From Discostella pseudostelligera (lineage: Eukaryota > Bacillariophyta > Thalassiosirophyceae > Thalassiosirales > Thalassiosiraceae), in contig JALLBK010000893.1 in assembly GCA_036940085.1 (NCBI GenBank), positions 1 to 13,960 on the forward strand: a stretch of 13,960 nt of DNA, given 5' to 3'. A program made the translations under genes and the position numbers. Positions 1 through 8,829 of this stretch are shown piece by piece. Position 1 is the stretch's first letter. Every line of letters begins with the position of its first letter. The notes beneath the pieces were generated by a model, which worked only from the letters and a program-made list of their open reading frames with translations, made no database searches and was not told the DNA's origin.

Positions 1-131
1 ACTATATTAGTTGTGTTTGGTTTCATCGGTTGCAGTGAACATCAATTGTTTCCGCAAAGTACTTTAACACACTTTCTCATTGCTCTGCATCCTGCACACC
101 TTATTACTCTCACTCAACGATGGATATACAG

Positions 132-894
132 GGAACTTATGAAAGATCCATCCAGTTCGTTAGAGACAATTCTCAAATCGTTGGAAACTATGAATGCTCA
201 AAAAGGAATGATTTACTTTTCTTCATTTTGTAAGTTATGTTGTCTCTCGTTGACTTTGGTTTCCGTCATTTTGTCATCACACACCTCCGCATCCATTGTT
301 TTAACACCGAATTCTTTGTATATGTGTTATGTAGATATATTGGCGGAAATCCTTGCAATACCAGCAGTGCCCATCCTCACCGCATCCTCCGGGTACCTCT
401 TTGGACTACTTCCCGGCACGGCCACTTGCCTATTAAGTGCCGTCATCGCCGCCAGTATTAGCTTTGTCATCGGTAGGACATGTCTACGAGGATATGTCGA
501 GGGAGTGCTGGCTGACAATCCCAAATTTCGTGCTATGGATAGGGCCATCGATAAAGGTGGATTCAAGCTCATGTTGATTACGAGATTGAGTCCATTATTC
601 CCATTTGCGCTGTCGAACTACTTGTTTGGAGCATCGAGTATACAATTTCCGAATTATTTCTTTGGGACATTATTTGGCTTTCTGCCGGGAACGTTTGCTT
701 ATGTCTATGCGGGAAGTGTGGGAAAAGCACTGACAATTGATAGTGCATCATCCAAACCTTGGTATATTTATCTGGCAGGGATGGCGGTGATAATAATCTT
801 GTTGAAAATTGCTGGAGATGTTGCCAGTGGTGTGATTGATTCAATGGAAGACGAAGCTGGAGAGGGTTGGGATGGAGATGCGGGCATATCGTGA
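132..894 (+). CDS. TVP38/TMEM64 (VTT/DedA-type) membrane protein, 5' partial
   Basis: Multi-pass membrane protein of the TVP38/TMEM64 (SNARE-associated, VTT-domain) family; relatives act in Golgi, ER or plastid membranes, several as lipid scramblases. Seen: an intron at 230-334 (GTAAGT...TAG, 105 nt) whose removal joins codon T|AT and gives YILAEILAIPAVPILTASSG, then the YLFG segment. After that come a hydrophobic stretch ending FVIGR, the re-entrant-type block RLSPLFPFALSNYLFG, and GTLFGFLPGTFAYVYAGS, followed by a last membrane helix and an acidic tail ending at TGA 892-894. The intron length is a multiple of three and it has no in-frame stop, so it reads through and could be mistaken for coding. 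Upstream, ATACAG at 126-131 is a plausible acceptor, so the exon may begin at 132 with earlier exons outside the window; ATG 139 is the first good in-frame start after it. The ATG at 13 gives unfamily-like sequence and I doubt it. The family is well supported; the N-terminus and compartment are open. Confidence 0.85.
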
Positions 895-934
895 GACAGA
901 GGACTTTCAGATATTAGACAGTTGCTTAATGTAT

Positions 935-960
935 TATTGAAGTACGATAATACTTCAATA
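935..960. terminator. Hairpin between convergent genes
   Basis: A perfect 10-bp inverted repeat (TATTGAAGTA / TACTTCAATA) surrounds a 6-nt CGATAA loop. It lies 41 bp past the stop of the TVP38-family gene and 76 bp past the stop of the convergent J-protein gene. The position suggests a role in 3'-end formation for one or both transcripts, but this is inference; eukaryotic 3' ends do not need such hairpins. Confidence 0.4.
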
Positions 961-1035
961 CTATTTTAACTGTTACCTACGATGGCCCATACAAGTAATG
1001 CAACACCTATCCTAACATTCCCATGCAATAATACT

Positions 1036-3154
1036 CTAATGATTGACGTTTGCAGTGTGTGCAGCATCCTCTTTCCTCTTAATTGTTTCAAGCATAGCGG
1101 CGAACGCTGCCTCCTCGTACATTGCCTTGGCATCTTCTGGTTGGACCGACCCCGCAGGTGTTGGGCATGCCATGAAGATCTCACCCATTTGTACGAGACC
1201 GTTCGCCCTCTTCGTCCTAGTTCCCTTGTCGACACTTTGATCATGTAAGACCATTTGAATCACCGTATGCAAGGTGGTTGTGATATCCACAACCGTGGTG
1301 GTCCACATAATATTCAGCATGCCGAAAATTTGCGCCTGCTCCATCGCTCTTTGCTTTTCCTCTCTCTCCTCTTCAGTTTTCGCCGCCGCAAGTTCCTGTG
1401 CAGCTGTTTGTTGCGTTGTCATCATTTTCATACCAGCGATGAGCCCATCACGCTTGGCTTTGGAAGAACCAGCAGATTTTTCCATTTTGGCGTGGTGTCC
1501 CTGGAGTGAATATGACGGTTCAAGAAAAGAGCTGTTTGAGATGGATCACAATGAATAGCGGATTCAAAAACGAGGGATTTACAATACATACCTTTGCCCA
1601 TTTGGCTATCGACGGCATTCCGACACCAGAGTCGAGGGCACCCAGAAACTGGTGTGCAGAGAGTGCATAAACCTTACCGATAAGTCGCGTCAGTTCAGGA
1701 CCATACGATGCCTGGCTCAAATTATCCGCTGATGATTCCCACATAGCCTTTGCTCCGTCGTAATCCTCGTTGATCCAAATCTGCAACCTCTCAGCGAGCT
1801 TAATTGCCAATCGAGTTACACGCCGCTGCTGTACGACCTTGGCATCTTTCTGTCCAATCTTAGGAGAATCAGCAACCAATGCACTCGTTGCTACTGCCAA
1901 CCTTCCAACATAATCCCCGAATTTGTCACTTCCAAACAAGAAGGCGAAAAGGATTGCCGGGTCAGCCTGCGTTTGCGCATGAGCAAGATCGGTTCGATCC
2001 GCCGACAGTCCTTCTTTGCCCATTTCATCATACTTCATACGGAGTTTAGGATCGGAAAGGACTTGGTATGCCTCGGAGATGTTCTTGAACTTCTCAGCGG
2101 CAACCTCGTCTTCCTTCCCAACTCTGTCCGGGTGACATTTCCTCGCCAAGAGATAATACTGTCGCTTAATCTGCGCAGGCTCGGCGCCGGGTGAAACTTC
2201 CAAATAGTCGTAGTAGGAGGTATCGACGACTTTAGAGGTGAGAGCTTTGTCAGGAAATTTGGACGATTCCTCCGCATCCTTCTTGGCTTCACCCAAAATA
2301 TCATCGTCATCTTCCGGCACGTCTAGTAGTGCATTTCGTTCTTCTTCGAGATTCGTGAGGATCCATTTACCCTCGACGTCATTCCACCACTTGCCACGCG
2401 ATGGCTCAATTATTGCACTTGGAGTGGAGGCAGCTCCACGGACTGATGAGGAGAAGATGTAAGATACATGGTCCCTCAAGAGGCTCAAACATTGTATTTC
2501 ACAACATGCAGCTCACCTATTTGAGTTACGCCCTGAATTGCTCCTCCAACAGCAATAGCTGCACCTCCAATCGCCCCCGCAACAGCTCCTATCCAAATGA
2601 AAGGAAAGATGAGAATTTTAATGTAAAAATGGGCGAATTGACAAGAATATATATCTCATGCTCAATCGCCCCTCACCTCCAGCCAATCCTAAAGCGCCTC
2701 CTATAATTCCCCCTTGCTTGGCGCCGGACACTGCTCCGATGGTCTGATCATAAAAAGTAAGAAGCACGTATCAACAAATGGCCGTGTATGAAAAAGGTCT
2801 TGGACAACTTCACTTCGCTCACCGGAAAGAGAACAACTAGTCCGACGGCACCCACCGCACCGGCGACTACATTGCTTACTCCGGAGGCAATTCCATGACC
2901 TAAATGTTTCGGGCTGATAATAAATGAACAAACAGAATGAGTGTATGGTGCATAGAGCATGGAGTGTAATGACGACGACACATGACCTAGCGTCGGACGT
3001 CCGCCGCTGCCATCTCCCGTTCCAGATGTGCTCACCGAGTGTTGTCAAGGATAGCCTGAAGTTGTTCTTTCGCCGCTTGCTGCTCGGCCTCAAGCTCTTC
3101 TTTCGTCTTCGCCTTTGGCTTTTGACCCTCGTTCGATTGCGTATTGTTGACCAT
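1036..3154 (-). CDS. J-domain (Hsp40) protein with glycine-zipper N-terminus and DnaJ-X C-terminus
   Basis: Co-chaperone that would recruit and stimulate Hsp70. Six exons, given on plus coordinates from 5' to 3' of the gene: 3036-3154, 2823-2913, 2677-2743, 2517-2588, 1592-2442 and 1036-1500. The introns are 122, 79, 88, 74 and 91 nt, all GT-AG, and the joined frame is open for 554 residues. Residues 1-40 are charged (KAKTKEELEAEQQAAKEQL). Residues about 45-116 are a Gly/Ala-rich run of GxxxG repeats (VVAGAVGAVG, GGIIGGALGLAGG, GAIGGAAIAVGG), a glycine-zipper membrane-type segment. VRGAAS and KWWNDVEGKW follow. The J domain spans about 193-258 with HPD at 220-222 and the helix IV-type SDPKLRMKYDEMG. 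The rest matches DnaJ-X proteins: ILFAFLFGSDKF, then after the last intron FGMLNIMWTTTVVDITTTL and the GEIF block. There is no zinc-finger region, so it is a class C J protein. The start ATG at 3154-3152 is the first in the exon. Four E2F-type boxes lie 168-267 bp upstream. The splice chain is inferred from signals and frame. Confidence 0.9.
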
Positions 3155-3256
3155 GGTGAAAGATATGTAAAAGATACGTTTTATGAGTGCAATTGAGAAG
3201 ATATTGCGAACTCTGGATTTGGATATGGTTGGAGTTGGATTGCATACTTACTGCAG

Positions 3257-3284
3257 CAGAATGGATGATGNAGAATGGATGATG
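3257..3284. repeat. 14-bp tandem duplication containing the undetermined base
   Basis: AGAATGGATGATG occurs at 3258-3270 and again at 3272-3284, separated by N at 3271. If N is C, the unit is a perfect 14-mer repeated twice. It may be real, or it may be a trace of an assembly or consensus problem at the N. Confidence 0.7.
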
Positions 3285-3320
3285 TCGTGTGTTGGTACTA
3301 CTAATGGTCACACTTCATGC

Positions 3321-3421
3321 TCCCGCCAAAATCAAGTGTCACCTTGATCTTCGCGCCAAATCTTTTGAAGTTGAAGGCGAATCATTATCTCCCGCCAAAA
3401 ACCCTCTGCTTTCCCGCCAAA
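3321..3421 (-). promoter_or_regulatory. Array of four E2F-type boxes upstream of the J-protein gene
   Basis: On the minus strand the canonical E2F/DP box TTTGGCGGGA occurs three times (plus coordinates 3321-3330, 3390-3399, 3412-3421), and the variant TTTGGCGCGA occurs once (3351-3360). All four have the same orientation, with 30, 39 and 22 bp between starts. They sit 168-267 bp upstream of the J-protein ATG and point toward it. E2F/DP factors control G1/S genes in plants, animals and algae, so cell-cycle control of the J-protein gene is a reasonable inference. The 3' end of the START gene lies on the other side, so no other promoter is expected here. Confidence 0.65.
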
Positions 3422-3509
3422 ACATCCACCACGTGGAAGTTCAAGTATGGTAGTCTCCTGAATGAATACTGGTACATTTTGCATCGATATTCAGCAAATG
3501 CAGAGCGCA

Positions 3510-6500
3510 TCAATCATCATATTGTTCCATTTCCTCATCGGCATCACCATTTTCCCACAGCATGTCCTGTTGCTGATACCTCTGATGAGTTGTTGGCGAT
3601 GAACCGGATTCTTTCAACCCACCTCCATCCGGCCAGAAACATGTGAATCCTATTGGACACAAAAGAGTGAGGAGTTAGACCATGTCGAACATTTGGAACA
3701 AACATCGGAGAGGTAAACGAACAGTACATAACTCACCCAAGTGGGCAATTCCTGCAGGCTTATTGCTTCTTCCTTGGGATCCACCGACGTTAGACATTTG
3801 TGAATTCGAATATTGCAATGGCTCTTCATGGTTGCAAATACTTTCGTTGATTTTGTGGAAGAATTTGAATGGCTCTATTTGAACTGCAGCGTTCACTGCG
3901 GTGTTCATCGCCTTCATAGTATTAGTGAGCGAAGCATGTTTCGTGAGAGCGTCAATTGCAAAAAAGGCACTCAATTCACACATCTCTCATGGTGTCTTAC
4001 CCATTGTGGTAATCCTCCGCCTGGATTTGCATGAGATAGCATTGTGATCCTGGTCTTATTGGGATCATCGGGATCCTTGGATATGACTGTAACATTTGAC
4101 GACATGAAGTAGACATGAGTTGATGCGCAATCAGTGGTTCATCACTTCATAGCAACACTTCAAAACTCACAATTGGCCCCTCGCAAGGCAAATCCGCGGC
4201 ATACATCTCCCTGGCCTATGATGTGCATGTGATCGATCAAGGAACAATAAGGCCACGATACCAATGAGCACGCTATGGAGAATGGCAGAAACTCACCTTC
4301 TACCATCACCCCTGGCATATCCTCATGTTCACAAGCCTGGTTTACAATCACCTGCGTCCCATCCCTCTTCCATCGATGGCTGCAATAGGTCACAAAGTCC
4401 CGTGGCTTCACAAACAAAATCTTCGGTACCTTACACCATGTAATTTTTGACGAGGGAGATAGTACCTCCACGTCGCGATGGTCGTCGATTAGCTCATTGT
4501 ACAGCGTCATCGTTTCGGGATTGGCGAGGAAAAAGCAAACTCGGTCGAGTGGTGCATCGATCGTGGAGTAGCATTTAAGACATGGGTAGAGTGGTTGTGG
4601 CTGCTGGGATGTTGTTGCTGTGCATTCAATATCGTTTTCGTCGCGAGAGTCAGGCATCCACTGTGATATCATTACATCATAGGAGAAAAATGAAAGCAAT
4701 ACGAGTGCGTGAGCATTAGTCGGGTGACAAACATATGAAGTGACAAACAACTGTCCCACCTTCAAAAACACTCTCGTCTGTCCAAACTGATTGAATTTTT
4801 TCTTCACAAAGTTATTACACGTGATTTCCTTCCATCCATCGTCCTGCTGCTGTTGATCGTCATCCCTCACATCTCCTCCACCTCGTGCTACTGCCCTTCC
4901 CGTTCCTGTTCCCCACCCTTCCTCCTCTGATAATAAAGCGGATGCCCACTGTTCGACTTCTTTACCGATACGCTCGAGTTGTTTTCTCCTTTGCTGTTTT
5001 TGTTTCAGTAGTTGCTGTTCCTGGCGGACGCCGTCGTAGTAATAATCCTCGTCATTGTCATTCGGCATTGTATCCCACTCAGTTGGCATTGGTCGTTGTT
5101 CCTGCCTTCTGCCCTCGGCCTCAGGATCATCATTGCCCTCCCAAATCTCTGGAATGTCTTCCATCCAATAGTCAAATTTCTCCTCCTCATCCTCCCGCGT
5201 CGGCTGTGGCTGATGCGGTTGCCTCCACCATTTCGATTTGGCATTGTCCTCCTCCTCGACACTTCTACTTCTTGCACTCCCCCCTCCCTGTCTATCAATG
5301 TCTGCTTTCTCCTTCTCATTTTTCTTGACCGCTCTCAATTCCTCCCGCAAAGCAATAATCTCTTCTCTCATACCACGGAGTTCCTGTATTGCCTCCGAGA
5401 GGAGAAGACTATCGTTGATGTTATTGTCCGTGCTCCTTTCATTGTTGCGGTTGCTGCTATTGCTATTCTTCGAACCCTTCGTTCGTTTGGGCAGTAATGA
5501 ACTCTTGCTCTTTGACGATGTTGCGGTGCGACGTTCGCTGGAAGAATTATTGTCGACTTCTCTTGCCTTTGGAATTGTTGCTGCTGTTGTTGCGTCCTCG
5601 CCGTTTCTTATCGACACATCTTTCCTTGGTGGTTGCTGCTGTCGTCGTTCAGGTATATCCATTGGAGATTGAGTAAGTAGTCGAGAAGGGGTATTCGCAG
5701 TAGGCGTCGGTAGGATAGGTGCTGCCGATGACAACATGGATGACAACGAAGATTGACGATTGGGTGGTGGTGCTGATGCACTTGGCATGGTCAGTACATC
5801 CTCCCGAATGCCATAGTAAAATCCAGTATTGTTCCTCCGTTTCCTTCTCTTTGAATTTGTTTGCATTGTCCTCCCCTTTGTCGTGGTGGAGGCAAGTGTT
5901 GCTGTTGCTGTTTTTGGCGGTAGCGGTGGTGCAGTATGTTGTTGCTTCCTCGCTCCTTCCTGCTGAGCCTCCTCCTGCTGCTGTTGCTGCTGTCGTTTTG
6001 GTCTCGTAGATACCATTTGTACTTCTCGTTCTTCTAATTCTTCAAGAGGTTGGCGCTGTTGTTTTTGTTGTTGCTGATGTGCCCACCAAGGTTGAAGATA
6101 ATTCTGCCGTATCAACTCTGTCAACCATCGGTGCATCGGTGCACCACCATCACTATCAAACGGATTCCCCCTTCTATCATCATTCATCTTCCTGTGCAAT
6201 TCATCATGATCATCACTGGTTGCGAAGAAGGGAGAGAGAATATCGTCTTCTCGGATGCCGTAGAAAAAACCAGTATTGTTCCTCCTCCGTCTCCTCCTTC
6301 TCCGCATTGCCGCCGAAGTCGATGCTGTGGTTGATAAAGTAGTGTGCGGTAATTGTTGCAGTAATGACGACGACCAGGGAGATAAAGCGCTAGAACTAGC
6401 GGTGGCTGCATCGACTAGAGAATTGCTACAGTGATGTAGAAGTAGGAGGAAGAATGTTGCCGCCGCCGCCACCGCCGTAGTAGTAGGTGTTGTCGTCATT

Positions 6501-6571
6501 GATGTAGCAACCGCCGGTCTCAAGGGTTGCATCGGCTGCCATTGTCGTTGTCGTCGCTGTCGTTGCTGCAT
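3510..6571 (-). CDS. START-domain lipid-binding protein with long low-complexity N-terminus
   Basis: The C-terminal START fold would bind a lipid in a hydrophobic cavity; the ligand cannot be read. Exons on plus coordinates, 5' to 3' of the gene: 4760-6571, 4297-4660, 4171-4215, 4001-4086, 3737-3911 and 3510-3649. GT-AG introns are 99, 81, 84, 89 and 87 nt, giving 873 residues. A hydrophobic AVAAAATFFLLLLHH at 33-47 resembles a signal peptide or anchor; M25 may be the true start, since the preceding 24 residues are polar and Gln/Arg-rich. Residues 60-570 are low complexity (Gln, Ser, Thr, Arg), with two copies of a basic run plus NNTGF(F/Y)YGIRED at 98-109 and 247-258, and a likely coiled coil at about 388-422. 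START covers about 570-800: YNELIDDHRDVEVL, KITWCKVPKILFVKPRDFV, YCSHRW, VNQACEHEDMPG, then across the introns GFALRGANF, KTRITMLSHANPGG and IEPFKFFHKIN. It ends FTCFWPDGGGLKES and an acidic tail. The first intron is in frame and stop-free, so a naive gene model would translate 33 extra residues and end at 4160. Confidence 0.9.
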
Positions 6572-6882
6572 CTCCTTGCCGCGGACGAAGAAGTCGTCGC
6601 TTCCGTATCTATGATGGCCTTTGATTATTGATTAAGTATGATGGCCCCATGCCCATGCCCATGCGCCTTTGTTGATGACAGCATCAGCGTAGCGTAAGCA
6701 GCATGCCGTTACGTTGAGTAGGGGTTATGGTGCATGAGGCAGATACTTAACGGGGGCAAATAGTCCAATGACACGTCATTTAAGGTTTTGGTGCACCGCC
6801 TTCCACCTTCAATTGAAAGATACTATTCCTACGCATGTGCAAGGGACCTGATTTCTCTCCACCTTTCGGGATGAGAAAGTTG

Positions 6883-6896
6883 CTCTCGATCGAGAG
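6883..6896. promoter_or_regulatory. 14-bp perfect palindrome
   Basis: CTCTCGATCGAGAG is its own reverse complement. It lies about 310 bp upstream of the START-gene ATG. It may be a dimeric transcription-factor site; the factor is unknown. Confidence 0.35.
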
Positions 6897-6946
6897 GTTG
6901 GACGTGGTTGGACGATGGCGGAAGGTAGGCGGAGGATGATGGATCA

Positions 6947-6960
6947 TATCTCTAGAGATA
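6947..6960. promoter_or_regulatory. Second 14-bp perfect palindrome
   Basis: TATCTCTAGAGATA is its own reverse complement and lies 64 bp centre to centre from the palindrome at 6883. Both have a CTCT...AGAG core. Function unknown. Confidence 0.35.
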
Positions 6961-7353
6961 GATAGGTGGACGAGAGGGTGGAGAAGAATCGGGGGAGGGC
7001 AGAGGAAATGGCAAAGAGATTCGGAAATACTCTATGAAAGGGGACAGATATACGTTTGGGATAGTGGTGGGTTGTTTTGGGGAGAGAGGACCGACAGTAA
7101 ATCTCGCTCTCGCATTCCACAATCCTCCTCCCTCCCCAAGCCAAAACGTGGAACGACGTGTATAAAATTAACACATTGTCTATTACTTCACACTGCATTG
7201 TCAATGCTTCTTCTCCATATAACCCTACCACGGACACCACCGATCCTCCAAATGTCGTCAAGCCACATGCAAACTACCCCTCCCCATCATTCCTCTCCCA
7301 GCCAGCATCCCTCGTCGCACTCTCGCTCACCCCACTCTCTCTCAATCACACTT

Positions 7354-8304
7354 TCAAAGATCAGCTACACCAGGATAATACTCGGTAATAAAGTCAGGCG
7401 TATCCGGTTCCAAATCATTACACCCCTTTCCTAAATTCAACAAATGCTTCAATGCACTCTCCACCTCCTGTTCGCCAGCACACCACAAATCAACACGTTG
7501 ACACATGAGCAATCCATTCTCAGCATGGGTATACACATCATCATTCTCATTGGTAATCGCATTCCATGTCGATTGCAACTCATCGGATATTTCAATGTAG
7601 CGTTTCAAGTCGGTGCCAAGTTTTGGATCCGATTTCCAATTGGGTTGTTCCTCCTCAAGGAAAGGACGCATAGGATCAAATCCAGGCGAATTCCATCGAG
7701 AGACGAGATATTCATGCTTGAGTTCCTTGTTGGATAAATATCCTAGAAATTTACGAGTGGCTTCAATACGTGCAGCATCACCGGAGAATTTGTTGGTTTG
7801 GAGAATGTATTGGAGTAAATGGGAGGTGCGGAAATTTAGTTCGGTGGTGATGGCTGGCATGGCATTGTCGGAACAACGGAGGAGGAGGGGCATAGTGGGA
7901 TTGAGCATTTTGAGCTCTTCGTAATTCTTATCGAACCATCCGCTGTTTGCATTGTTGATGGAGGATGGTTGTTGGGTTGTGTGGGTGGTTGGTATCGAAC
8001 ATGAATTGTATATGGTGTTCGATGTTGGGGGGTGGCAGACAGAGAGAGCAATAGAGAAGCATGTTAGCAGATCAATTGAAGCTATGCGGTATTCACTCTC
8101 GACATGGCAAGATAATAGAATAACACCAGAACTGCGACATACTACTACTACTACGACGACGACGACAGCCAGCGACAACCAACGCCCGACGACACGACGA
8201 CGCACTACTTCTACTTACATGACACCTCGACTCGCCGGACTTTTGGGACAGGCAAAAAATCGCACCACGGGTAAATGACGAGAGAGGGAGGCTTTCCACG
8301 ACAT
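7354..8304 (-). CDS. NDUFA2: NADH dehydrogenase (complex I) subunit NDUFA2/B8 with long C-terminal extension
   Basis: Accessory subunit of mitochondrial complex I with a thioredoxin-like L51/S25/CI-B8 fold. Two exons on plus coordinates: 8219-8304 and 7354-7942, separated by a 276-nt GT-AG intron that completes an ATC codon (Ile29); the product is 224 residues. Exon 1 gives MSWKASLSRHLPVVRFFACP followed by KSPASRGV. After splicing it continues GWFDKNYEELKMLNP and MPLLLRCSDNAMP. This matches the family pattern of a C followed by SP.S.GVR.F, a KNY.xLK..NP block, then PILIREC. Cys19 and Cys52 fall where mammalian NDUFA2 has its two cysteines. The usual length is about 100 residues. Here the N-terminal ~85 residues cover the family, and about 130 more follow (including PFLEEEQPNWKSDP and a tail DFITEYYPGVADL) that I do not recognise. 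The start is the first ATG of exon 1 and matches the family N-terminus. The 5' end faces the VDE-family gene across 525 bp. Confidence 0.88.
8136..8167. repeat. Trinucleotide repeat in the NDUFA2 intron
   Basis: A run of five TAC-type triplets followed by four GAC triplets lies in the NDUFA2 intron and partly explains why that intron (276 nt) is about three times longer than the others. It is probably polymorphic. Confidence 0.7.
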
Positions 8305-8829
8305 TGTTCTCTCTTTTTTATTATTGGTAGACGATGTGGGGTGGCTCTGATGTTGCTGCTACTACTTGATGCCGCTCCTGTGATGTGGTGCGGCGGTGCG
8401 TAGGCAATGGCGGTGGATTTGGGGATTTGACGGGCCAGCGGTTGCCCCCCATTCAGCTGCGTCTGTCCATCTACCGTAAGGACGATCTTTCGTCTGTCCT
8501 TCCTTCGCTTGTCTCAAGAAAGAGGATTAGCGACGATCAGCGAAGATCCACCTGTTGGAAAGTACGTGTTCCTCTCGCGGTTCAACTTGAAGCGCCGATC
8601 TTCGCCATCGCCGCCCACACAAACACTCCGACATCGACGATGATGCATTTGCGATGGATTTCCGCCTCGACAAGCAAGCTGCACAACACGTGGTCAATTC
8701 CCTCTGCTTGAAGATGCCGCAGACTGCAAGCAGCACCCCATGCCAATGCCCATAAGTCTTTGTCGTTCATCAATTAATTGAAGGAGTGCTCAATTCGTCG
8801 ACCTGCCATTTCCAGTAGCAGTAGTAGAA
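8305..8829. promoter_or_regulatory. Shared upstream region of divergent NDUFA2 and VDE-family genes
   Basis: 525 bp separate the two start codons and must hold both promoters. A 12-bp perfect palindrome (TCAATTAATTGA, 8770-8781) lies 48 bp before the plus-strand ATG. A near-perfect 8-bp tandem repeat (GGATTTGG / GGATTTGA) lies near 8412. I see no convincing TATA box and no supported gene; short frames on both strands match nothing I know. Confidence 0.5.

Larger units (their letters stand above)
3155..3509. other. Intergenic region: J-protein promoter and 3' flank of START gene
   Basis: No gene is supported here. The region holds the upstream sequence of the minus-strand J-protein gene, including four E2F-type boxes, and the 3' flank of the START-domain gene. 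It also holds a 14-bp tandem duplication containing the undetermined base 3271, and 6-bp tandem repeats (GTTGGA and TTGAAG, two copies each). Confidence 0.6.
6572..7353. other. Intergenic region: START-gene promoter and NDUFA2 3' flank
   Basis: No coding region is supported; open frames here are short, low complexity and match nothing I know. Visible structure: a 7-bp tandem duplication (TTGATTA twice) at 6621-6634, a 6-bp repeat (ATGCCC) near 6650, two 14-bp perfect palindromes at 6883-6896 and 6947-6960, and a strongly pyrimidine-rich plus strand from about 7110 to 7350. The segment nearest 6571 should contain the START-gene promoter. Confidence 0.6.

Noticed and set aside
13..131. ATG 13 as the start of the TVP38-family protein
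   Set aside because: The translation from 13 to 131 has no membrane helix or targeting pattern typical of the family, and a plausible splice acceptor lies at 126-131.
4885..6342. Several plus-strand open frames opposite the START gene
   Set aside because: They mirror the low-complexity Gln/Ser/Arg codons of the minus-strand exon, give Leu/Ser/Pro-rich nonsense, and resemble no family.
6768..6779. ACGTCA within TGACACGTCA as a CO2/cAMP-responsive element
   Set aside because: A single 6-bp core match in 780 bp of intergenic DNA is expected by chance, and the START gene has no known link to CO2 response.
7072..7434. Plus-strand frame of 120 codons beside the NDUFA2 3' end
   Set aside because: Pyrimidine-rich, Ser/Pro/His-rich translation, no motif, and it overlaps the end of the NDUFA2 exon on the other strand.
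8136..8167. Triplet array as a possible CRISPR or regulatory repeat
   Set aside because: It is a simple trinucleotide repeat inside an intron, with no spacers.
8582..8773. Minus-strand frame of 63 codons in the divergent promoter region
   Set aside because: It reads fairly protein-like, but it matches no family I know, has no visible partner exons, and would fill the only promoter space of two strong genes.
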